NCBI GenBank assembly: GCA_902623995.1 | Contig: CACNWE010000008.1 | Location: 33,781-97,780, forward strand | Length of the DNA stretch: 64,000 nt | From: an uncultured SAR116 cluster alpha proteobacterium | GTDB lineage: Bacteria; Pseudomonadota; Alphaproteobacteria; Puniceispirillales; Marisalimonadaceae | Direction of reading: 5' to 3' | In this document: piece by piece, positions 58,412 to 64,000 of the stretch | How positions within the stretch are numbered: the first letter of the stretch is position 1 | Layout: every line of letters begins with the position of its first letter | Position numbers and translations under genes: made by a program | The notes under the pieces: generated by a model | The model's database searches: none | Seen by the model: only the letters and a program-made list of their open reading frames with translations | What the model was told of the DNA's origin: nothing

Positions 58412-58445
58412 ACTAATAAAGTTAGACTCAGCTAACTTTATTAGT
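58412..58445. repeat. Perfect 14-bp inverted repeat in a divergent promoter region
   Basis: ACTAATAAAGTTAG and CTAACTTTATTAGT enclose the 6-base loop ACTCAG. It lies between the leftward metal transporter (start 58349) and the rightward esterase (start 58519), so it is not a terminator. It looks like an operator for a dimeric regulator or a leader hairpin. The match is far longer than chance pairs in this gap. Confidence 0.65.
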
Positions 58446-58518
58446 TTTAAATATATTATGATTTAAAATTTTGATTTAAAATAAATGTTAATATGGTTAT
58501 AAATATATTAATAAAAGA

Positions 58519-59487
58519 ATGAGATACTACATGCAAATTGATAAAGATACACAAGCCTTAATTAATGAACGTATAAATAATAATGCACCTGCTCTAGAGA
58601 GCTTTACTCCTCAGGAGCTTAGGGCTATGAGAGCAAAAATGGCTGAAACTCCAGAAGAGTTAACAGTTGATATAACAGATGTAGAAGATTTCTCAGTTAA
58701 TGGCACTCTTGGTACTATTCCATTAAGAAAATATTTTAATAAATCTTCTCATAACATTAATTGTGATAAGTCACCATTAATAATATATTTTCATGGAGGA
58801 GGCTTTGTAATGGGTGATCTTGAAAGCCATGATTTAGTCTGCAGGCATCTATGCAAACAAACTCATGCAATAGTAATATCAGTTGATTATAAACTTGCTC
58901 CTGAATACAAATTTCCATCTCAAATTACCGAGACAAAAGATGCAATCACAGAAATTATAAAAAAATCTTCAGAACTTAAAATTAATGAAAATAAAATCAT
59001 TTTGTGTGGAGATAGTGCGGGTGGCGCTTTGGCAACTGTTGGCACGATTATGTCGAGAGATAAAATAATTCCAAAAGTACATGGCCAAATATTAGTTTAC
59101 CCTTGGGTAGATATGACTATGTGCAGAAGATCCATGGATATAGAACTTGAGGGAATGATCCTTAATAAAAAAACTATAGAGTATTTTGTGAATCATTATT
59201 TAAATTCTTATGAAGAACAAGTAGATTGGAGGGCATCTCCAATTTTAACACCTAACTTAGAAAACATGCCACCAACTTATATTTTTGGAGCTGGTCTAGA
59301 TCCTCTAGTTGATGAAGGTGATGCTTATAAAAGAAGACTTTTGTCTTTTGGAAATGAAGTTCATTATCGCTTATTCCCAGGTCAAATGCATGCTTTTGTA
59401 AGTAATTCTGTACAATTGCCAACAGCCCTAATTTGCATAAAAGAAATGAGTGAGGCCGCTGTTACAATATTTTCAACGCTTAAATAA
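58519..59487 (+). CDS. Alpha/beta-hydrolase, hormone-sensitive-lipase (HSL) type
   Basis: The 322-residue esterase has the HSL oxyanion motif LIIYFHGGGFVMGDLESHDL (HGGG), the nucleophile IILCGDSAGGALATVGTIMS (GDSAGG), Asp in IFGAGLDPLVDEGDAYKRRL and His in YRLFPGQMHAFVSNSVQLPT. All catalytic residues are present. It hydrolyses an ester, possibly of a short acyl chain. It faces the ArsP_2 gene across the palindrome at 58412. Substrate is unknown. Confidence 0.92.
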   Translation: MRYYMQIDKDTQALINERINNNAPALESFTPQELRAMRAKMAETPEELTVDITDVEDFSVNGTLGTIPLRKYFNKSSHNINCDKSPLIIYFHGGGFVMGDLESHDLVCRHLCKQTHAIVISVDYKLAPEYKFPSQITETKDAITEIIKKSSELKINENKIILCGDSAGGALATVGTIMSRDKIIPKVHGQILVYPWVDMTMCRRSMDIELEGMILNKKTIEYFVNHYLNSYEEQVDWRASPILTPNLENMPPTYIFGAGLDPLVDEGDAYKRRLLSFGNEVHYRLFPGQMHAFVSNSVQLPTALICIKEMSEAAVTIFSTLK

Positions 59488-59545
59488 TCAATAATGATTA
59501 GCATAAAGCTAAATTCAAAATTAGAATTATAAGTTTTAACTGTAA

Positions 59546-60685
59546 TTATTTAGGATGATAAATATTGTCTCTACTTAAATCATGAACGTCTCTTCTACCA
59601 CATAAAGCCATTGTCATATCTGCTTCAGTTTTAATGATGTTAAGAGCTTTTGTTACACCTTCTTTTCCAAGAGCTCCTAAACCATACAAAAATGCTCTGC
59701 CAATATATGTTCCTTTTGCTCCTAAACATATTGCTTTAATGACATCCTGACCAGATCTTATTCCTCCATCTAAGTGAACCTCAATAAGTTTACCAACTTT
59801 ATCTACTATTTCAGGTAAAATATTTATAGTTGAGGACGCCCCATCAAGTTGTCTTCCTCCATGATTGGAAACAATTATAGCATCTGCTCCTGTTTTGGAA
59901 GCTAACAAAGCATCTTCAGAATCTAAAATGCCTTTTATTATTAATTTACCACCCCATCTCTTCCTTATCCAATCTACTTCTTTCCAATCAAGTTTTTGAT
60001 CAAACTGAGTGCTTATCCAAGAACCTAGAGATCTTACGTCTTTTATTCCTTTAACGTGACCAACAATATTTCCAAAAAAATGATTTTTAGTTGTTAGCAT
60101 TCTTAAACACCACATAGGCTTAGTTAATACTTGATATATATGCTTGGGAATTAATTTGGGTGGCGTTGATAGTCCATTTCTTAAATCTTTGTGCCTTTGA
60201 CCTAAAAGTTGTAAATCAAGTGTTAAAACTAAAGCACTGCATTTTGCTTCTTTGGCTCTATCAATGAGACTTTCCATGAATTTCTTGTCTTTCATAACAT
60301 AAAGTTGAAACCAAAATGGTTTTTTTGTTTTTTCAGCTACTGTTTCAATAGAGCAAACACTCATTGTTGATAAAGTGTAAGGAATTCCAAATTCTTCTGC
60401 GGCTTGTGCTGCTAATATTTCTCCATCTGCTCTTTGCATTCCTGTCAACCCTGTTGGAGCAATGGCAACTGGCATTGAAACCGGTTGATTAATCATCTTG
60501 GTTTCTAGAGTTCTATTTGACATATCAATTGCAACCCTTTGCCTAAGTTTAATCTTTTGAAAGTCAGAAACATTCTCATTGTATGTTGTTTCAGTCCAGG
60601 AACCAGAATTTACATAGTCAAAAAACATTTTTGGAACACGCTTTTTTGCTAAAGTTTCTAAATCTTTAATTTCTAAAATTTCCAT
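59546..60685 (-). CDS. Alpha-hydroxy acid oxidase/dehydrogenase (LldD-like flavoprotein)
   Basis: This FMN enzyme oxidises L-lactate or similar 2-hydroxy acids. The 379-residue protein has the FMN-binding SMPVAIAPTGLTGMQRADGE, the active-site PFWFQLYVMKDKKFMESLID, KLIIKGILDSEDALLASKTG, catalytic His in AIIVSNHGGRQLDGASSTIN, and HLDGGIRSGQDVIKAICLGA with YIGRAFLYGLGALGKEGV. All key residues match LldD and glycolate-oxidase family enzymes. It is divergent from the NIPSNAP gene. The next genes on the other strand also handle hydroxy acids, so it may belong to that pathway. Confidence 0.92.
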   Translation of the reverse strand: MEILEIKDLETLAKKRVPKMFFDYVNSGSWTETTYNENVSDFQKIKLRQRVAIDMSNRTLETKMINQPVSMPVAIAPTGLTGMQRADGEILAAQAAEEFGIPYTLSTMSVCSIETVAEKTKKPFWFQLYVMKDKKFMESLIDRAKEAKCSALVLTLDLQLLGQRHKDLRNGLSTPPKLIPKHIYQVLTKPMWCLRMLTTKNHFFGNIVGHVKGIKDVRSLGSWISTQFDQKLDWKEVDWIRKRWGGKLIIKGILDSEDALLASKTGADAIIVSNHGGRQLDGASSTINILPEIVDKVGKLIEVHLDGGIRSGQDVIKAICLGAKGTYIGRAFLYGLGALGKEGVTKALNIIKTEADMTMALCGRRDVHDLSRDNIYHPK

Positions 60686-60780
60686 AAAATCTTCCTATTG
60701 TCTTTAATATAGATTATTAAATAAAATATTATAAAACTCAATCATGCATATTGAATAAGGTTTATTTTAAATTGGAGGAA

Positions 60781-61107
60781 ATGTTGAAAATTTTTGAATT
60801 AAGAACTTACACACTACATGTTGGTAAATTATCAGCAGCTATAAAAATTTATGAGGATTTAGGTTGGCCAGCTTTAAAAAAATATAAGGATAATATTATA
60901 CGATATTATATTGGTGATGTAGGTGCATTAAATCAAATAATCCACATCTGGCAATTCCAAGACGATAATAGTAGAAGAGAGTTGTGGAAAACTATATATA
61001 GTGATAAAGATTTTATAAAATTTGCTTCTGAATTTAGACCACTTGTTTTAACACAAGAAAACAAACTAATGACAGCTGCTCCATGGACACCTTATAAAAC
61101 TGCTTAG
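60781..61107 (+). CDS. NIPSNAP-family protein
   Basis: The 108-residue protein starts MLKIFELRTYTLHVGKLSAA and continues WPALKKYKDNIIRYYIGDVG, ALNQIIHIWQFQDDNSRREL and PLVLTQENKLMTAAPW, the NIPSNAP ferredoxin-like pattern. The family has no clear enzymatic role and is often coexpressed with catabolic dehydrogenases. I start at 60781 because ATTGGAGGAA lies just before it; the frame extends 10 codons further up from a TTG. The dehydrogenase gene follows after 9 bases, so they are an operon. Confidence 0.85.
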   Translation: MLKIFELRTYTLHVGKLSAAIKIYEDLGWPALKKYKDNIIRYYIGDVGALNQIIHIWQFQDDNSRRELWKTIYSDKDFIKFASEFRPLVLTQENKLMTAAPWTPYKTA

Positions 61108-61116
61108 GAAATTATA

Positions 61117-62187
61117 ATGCAAAAAAACAAATATAATATTGCTGTAATACCTGGTGATGGTATTGGGACAGAGGTTATGCCTGAAGCTCTAAAAGTGTTA
61201 AATATAATTTCTAACAAATATGATATTAATCTACACTTTGATCATTTTGATTTTAGCTCTTATGAGTATTATTCCAAACATGGTCAAATGATGCCAGAGG
61301 ATTGGAAGAAACAAATTGAAGAACACGATGCTCTGTTTTTTGGATCTGTAGGTTGGCCTGATAAAATTCCTGACCACATTTCGTTATGGGGATCTTTATT
61401 AAAATTTAGAAGAGAGTTTGATCAATATATAAATTTAAGACCAGTTAAATTAATGCCTGGAGTTACCTCTCCTCTTGCAAATCGAAAACCAGGGGATATT
61501 AATTTTTATATTATTAGAGAAAATACTGAAGGCGAATACTCCTCTATAGGTGGCAAAATGTTTCCAGATACTGAAAGAGAAATTGTGATGCAGGAAACTA
61601 TTATGTCCAGAGTAGGCGTTGATAGAGTTCTGAAATTTGCATTTGAATTAGCAAGTAAAACAGAAAAAAAACATTTAACATCTGCTACAAAGTCCAATGG
61701 TATTTCAATAACTATGCCCTATTGGGATGAGAGGGTAGAAGAAATGGCAAAACAATATTCAAAAGTTAAATGGGATAAATATCATATTGATATACTTTGT
61801 GCACACTTTGTACTTAACCCTGATAAATTTAATGTTGTGGTAGCTTCAAATTTGTTTGGTGATATTTTATCAGATTTAGGGCCTGCATGTACTGGTACAA
61901 TAGGTATTGCTCCGTCTGGGAACATCAACCCTGAGAAAAAATTTCCATCATTATTTGAGCCAGTGCATGGATCTGCACCAGATATTGCTGGAAAAGGAAT
62001 TGCCAACCCTATTGGTCAAATTTGGGCAGGCGCAATGATGCTTGAACATCTTGGATTTAATGAAGCTTCAGATCATATTGTTAGAGCAATAGAAGAAGTT
62101 TTAGGAAAAGAAGAATATAGAACTGGTGATCTAGGAGGAAAAGCAAACACAATTAGTTGTGGTTCTGCGGTAGCAGATGCAATTTAA
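61117..62187 (+). CDS. Tartrate/D-malate dehydrogenase-family enzyme
   Basis: The 356-residue enzyme has IAVIPGDGIGTEVMPEALKV, the substrate part LRPVKLMPGVTSPLANRKPG, FYIIRENTEGEYSSIGGKMF, KKHLTSATKSNGISITMPYW, the metal-binding SNLFGDILSDLGPACTGTIG and FEPVHGSAPDIAGKGIANPI. The RENTEGEYSS loop and ISLWGSLLK match TtuC/DmlA-type enzymes, as for the gene at 18734. It uses NAD and Mn to decarboxylate a 2-hydroxydicarboxylate. It follows the NIPSNAP gene by 9 bases. The convergent SDR lies 3 bases past its end. Confidence 0.88.
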   Translation: MQKNKYNIAVIPGDGIGTEVMPEALKVLNIISNKYDINLHFDHFDFSSYEYYSKHGQMMPEDWKKQIEEHDALFFGSVGWPDKIPDHISLWGSLLKFRREFDQYINLRPVKLMPGVTSPLANRKPGDINFYIIRENTEGEYSSIGGKMFPDTEREIVMQETIMSRVGVDRVLKFAFELASKTEKKHLTSATKSNGISITMPYWDERVEEMAKQYSKVKWDKYHIDILCAHFVLNPDKFNVVVASNLFGDILSDLGPACTGTIGIAPSGNINPEKKFPSLFEPVHGSAPDIAGKGIANPIGQIWAGAMMLEHLGFNEASDHIVRAIEEVLGKEEYRTGDLGGKANTISCGSAVADAI

Positions 62188-62190
62188 AAT

Positions 62191-62949
62191 TCAAGACTTT
62201 AGTTTTTGCCTTAATTTTTGCATGCCACCAATCCACCTAGAATAATTATTAGCTTTATTTTGAAAGTAACCTAAAACTTGTTCATGTGGTGAAATAAGAA
62301 AAGTTTCTTCTTTAACAGCTTTTATAACATCTAAGGCTATCTGAGTTGGTTTCATCATTCCATCAAGCGCTGATACCGCGTTTTCTCTACCCATTGTCAT
62401 GGCTGTCTCTACAGCCTGAGGACATAAGATTGAAACTCCTATACCTTGCTTTCCATAGGTAATTGCAATCCATTCAGCAAATCCAATAGCAGCATGTTTA
62501 GTCGTTGAATATGTAACAGAATCGATGTGGCTCAGCAAACCTGCTGCAGATGATGTGTTTACAAAATATCCACTACCTCTTTTTAACATTTCAGGTATAA
62601 GTTTTTTTGCTGCAAAAACATGTGACATGACATGTAAATTCCAGTTTTTATTCCAATCTTCAATAGGTACCTGTTCATTTCCTAAACTCAGTATTCCAGC
62701 GTTAGAACAAAAAATATCGATAAGACCAAATTTAAGATTAATTTCATCAATAACCATGGTTAATTCTTTTTCATCAGTTACATCACAAATTTTAGTAATT
62801 AAGTTAGTATCTTTTGACTTAAAATTATCAAAGTTTATATCGAGAGCTATAACAAATTTGGCATTTTCATGGATAAAGTGCGTTGATAAGGCTTTACCAA
62901 TACCGCCCGATCCACCAGTAACAACAATAACTTTATTTTCTATTTCCAA
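62191..62949 (-). CDS. Short-chain dehydrogenase/reductase (SDR)
   Basis: The 252-residue classical SDR has KVIVVTGGSGGIGKALSTHF, DIFCSNAGILSLGNEQVPIE, catalytic Ser in SGYFVNTSSAAGLLSHIDSV and the Tyr/Lys pair in TYSTTKHAAIGFAEWIAITY, with CPQAVETAMTMGRENAVSAL. Substrate is unknown. Its start overlaps the regulator at 62933 by 17 bases, so the regulator and this enzyme form an operon and the regulator probably responds to its substrate or product. Confidence 0.9.
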   Translation of the reverse strand: MEIENKVIVVTGGSGGIGKALSTHFIHENAKFVIALDINFDNFKSKDTNLITKICDVTDEKELTMVIDEINLKFGLIDIFCSNAGILSLGNEQVPIEDWNKNWNLHVMSHVFAAKKLIPEMLKRGSGYFVNTSSAAGLLSHIDSVTYSTTKHAAIGFAEWIAITYGKQGIGVSILCPQAVETAMTMGRENAVSALDGMMKPTQIALDVIKAVKEETFLISPHEQVLGYFQNKANNYSRWIGGMQKLRQKLKS

Positions 62950-63427
62950 ATTTTAAACCTAGTATATTTTTTTGTTTTTCGATTATATCAAGAAAACGTC
63001 CTAAATCTTTAACTTCTTTAACATTAAAAACCTCTGCAAGAAACTTATTATTTTCCTCACTAGGACTAAACTTAACACCCTCTTTTTTTGAATAAGAAAC
63101 CCAGTTATTTATTTCTAGTTTTTTTATATGTCTTCTAACGGTTTCTATACTTAACGAGGTTAATGATGATATAAGGCTATAAGTCAAAACGCTACGTGTC
63201 TTGAATCCAGTTTCAGTTAGTTGAAACCAAAGTTCTACCGATTCGTCTCTTATTTTAGTTTCAGCTTTATCTGACATTACTAAAATATGATGCCAAACAA
63301 TAACTTGAAAAATTAAATAAGCGTTTCCACTGCCCCATGTTTCAACTGCAAATTTTGATCTGTTAATTTCAAACGAAAGAAAATGATGCCATATTGCAAC
63401 AAATTTTTGTTGCAAGACTTTTTCCAT
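62933..63427 (-). CDS. Winged-helix transcriptional regulator
   Basis: The 164-residue protein has an N-terminal helical domain (IWHHFLSFEINRSKFAVETW, then YLIFQVIVWHHILVMSDKAE) and a C-terminal winged-helix with VLTYSLISSLTSLSIETVRR, HIKKLEINNWVSYSKKEGVK. The SIETVRRHIKKLE segment is the recognition helix pattern. No GntR, MarR or IclR name can be fixed. The ATG at 63427 is used; a TTG at 63439 would extend it by 4 residues. It diverges from the gene at 63739 across a gap with a palindrome and a hairpin, so those may be its operators. It overlaps the SDR gene. Confidence 0.65.
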   Translation of the reverse strand: MEKVLQQKFVAIWHHFLSFEINRSKFAVETWGSGNAYLIFQVIVWHHILVMSDKAETKIRDESVELWFQLTETGFKTRSVLTYSLISSLTSLSIETVRRHIKKLEINNWVSYSKKEGVKFSPSEENNKFLAEVFNVKEVKDLGRFLDIIEKQKNILGLKFGNRK

Positions 63428-63519
63428 TTTATTTTCCAAAAATTATCTCCCAACCAGTTTTTTAAGATTAAGACAAATCTTTAAAAATATCTACATAGTA
63501 TTTATTAAATTGTTAGTGA

Positions 63520-63562
63520 AGTGAACTCAGTAACACTGGTTGGAAAATTTACTGAGCTCACT
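63520..63562. repeat. Inverted repeat in the regulator-facing gap
   Basis: AGTGAACTCAGTAA (63520-63533) and TTACTGAGCTCACT (63549-63562) pair over 14 positions with one mismatch and a 15-base loop. It lies about 93 bases upstream of the regulator start on the other side. A transcript hairpin or a two-site operator is possible. Confidence 0.55.
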
Positions 63563-63606
63563 AAAATTAAATAATTTAAAATTTGGTTATGTATCAAGAA
63601 TATATA

Positions 63607-63621
63607 TTCACGTATCGTGAA
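63607..63621. promoter_or_regulatory. Candidate operator palindrome
   Basis: TTCACGTATCGTGAA is a perfect 6-3-6 palindrome, eleven bases upstream of the TTGACT hexamer at 63632. The position just before a -35 element fits an activator-binding site for the rightward gene at 63739. The CG pairs stand out in AT-rich surroundings. Confidence 0.55.
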
Positions 63622-63631
63622 ACATATTTGA

Positions 63632-63658
63632 TTGACTATTTAAAAAAAACAATATAAT
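63632..63658 (+). promoter_or_regulatory. Candidate sigma-70 promoter for the gene at 63739
   Basis: TTGACT (63632-63637) and TATAAT (63653-63658) are separated by 15 bases. The short spacer suggests dependence on an activator. The predicted start is near 63665, giving a leader of about 75 bases. Confidence 0.45.
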
Positions 63659-63738
63659 TTCACTCGTCTATTTAGTTAGTCACACCTTAGTTAATGAATA
63701 TTAATTTTTATTGCTTGAGATGATAATAAGGTTCTGAA

Positions 63739-64000
63739 ATGACGGAAATTGAATTAAATACAAAAATTTTTAGAAAAGATAATTTGGATATAGTTTATTC
63801 AATTACCGGTAAAAAACATTTAAATGGTATACTTCACTATAAATTAAAGTCGGAAAATTCGGAAGAAATTTTTTTAAGTGAGCATGCCGTAAATGATAGA
63901 TTTGTGACTGAAGCAAAACATTGTGCACAACCAAAAAACACTGTTTCTAGATTATTTACTAAAATAATTAAAAATGGTTATATTATAGGAAAATCAAATG
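63739..64000 (+). CDS. Uncharacterised protein, N-terminal part cut by window edge
   Basis: An ATG at 63739 opens a frame that stays open to the right edge (87 codons). It starts MTEIELNTKIFRKDNLDIVY and continues LNGILHYKLKSENSEEIFLS, EHAVNDRFVTEAKHCAQPKN, without a signal peptide. The ribosome site is weak (AAGG). I cannot assign a family from this fragment. Its regulatory region (palindrome and promoter) and the facing winged-helix regulator suggest that it is controlled by that regulator. Confidence 0.6.
   Translation, partial: MTEIELNTKIFRKDNLDIVYSITGKKHLNGILHYKLKSENSEEIFLSEHAVNDRFVTEAKHCAQPKNTVSRLFTKIIKNGYIIGKSN

Larger units (their letters stand above)
63428..63738. other. Divergent regulatory region of about 310 bases
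   Basis: The gap between the winged-helix regulator (leftward) and the partial gene at 63739 (rightward) has no gene I can support. It contains a 14-bp inverted repeat with one mismatch (63520-63562), a 15-base palindrome (63607-63621) and a TTGACT/TATAAT promoter-like pair (63632-63658), which together suggest control of the rightward gene by the neighbouring regulator. The rest is AT-rich. Confidence 0.6.

Noticed and set aside
59490..59520. TTAGC/GCTAA pair after the esterase as a terminator
   Set aside because: Only five base pairs and no T run; too weak to list.
62525..62956. A 143-codon plus-strand frame inside the SDR at 62191
   Set aside because: The SDR has all family motifs; the plus-strand frame is its mirror without signals.
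1..64000. Search for tRNA, rRNA, CRISPR arrays, insertion sequences and prophage
   Set aside because: I found no cloverleaf or rRNA-like sequence, no regular repeat-spacer array, no transposase or integrase, and no phage structural gene. A covariance-model scan would be needed to exclude small ncRNAs.

Overview
The window is about 64 kb of very AT-rich, densely packed DNA (roughly 30% GC by eye). It has short intergenic gaps, many overlapping genes, and no rRNA, tRNA, CRISPR array or insertion sequence that I could find. The best fit is a streamlined, free-living marine alphaproteobacterium. An MbfA-type iron exporter, a Fur protein with the alphaproteobacterial metal-site sequence, Sel1-repeat proteins and many acyl-CoA and hydroxy-acid enzymes support that. 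A species cannot be named from the sequence.

1-17.5 kb is a flagellar locus. A leftward flgB-C-D-E operon is cut by the window edge. A second leftward operon carries flgP, flgT, a LysM-like gene, flgA, flgM, a flgN-position gene and a DUF2802-like gene. A rightward operon carries flhA-flhF-flhG-fliA, and a hook/rod-type gene stands alone. I find a sigma-54 (-24/-12) promoter before each of these four units. FliA and FlgM are also present, so the motor is probably built by a sigma-54 then sigma-28 hierarchy. FlhF/FlhG and FlgP/FlgT point to a polar flagellum with Vibrio-like outer rings. The same region holds poorly known genes: an NHLP-like leader-domain protein, a Sel1 protein, a small cysteine-containing secreted protein, a coiled-coil/ParA pair, a lone cyclic-nucleotide-binding domain, a FliL-like protein, and a compact transcription unit for a 26-residue peptide.

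17.5-28.7 kb holds threonine synthase, a tartrate/malate-type dehydrogenase, and an iron section: ferric permease, fur, SDR, ferric-binding protein and MbfA. Fur-box-like sites are visible there, one of them a perfect 19-bp palindrome. An acid-sugar catabolic group follows (isopropylmalate-type dehydrogenase, ABM monooxygenase, DUF1537 kinase, RraA).

28.9-38.1 kb encodes acyl-CoA metabolism (two adjacent acyl-CoA dehydrogenases, a crotonase, an SCP-x-type thiolase, a CaiB/BaiF CoA-transferase), hydrolases and transporters. 38.3-44.2 kb is a metallo-beta-lactamase-fold protein and a complete urease operon, ureDABCEFG. 44.2-49.3 kb is a probable glucosylglycerate module: transporter, GpgP, GpgS and a GH13_18 phosphorylase.

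49.3-64 kb is mixed metabolism: nitroreductase, lytic transglycosylase, glycerate kinase, GST, glycosyltransferase, haloalkane-dehalogenase-like enzyme, GAF protein, ArsP_2-type metal transporter, esterase, lactate-dehydrogenase-like flavoprotein, NIPSNAP plus a third hydroxy-acid dehydrogenase, and an SDR with its winged-helix regulator. The regulator faces an unknown gene cut by the right edge, across a gap rich in inverted repeats.
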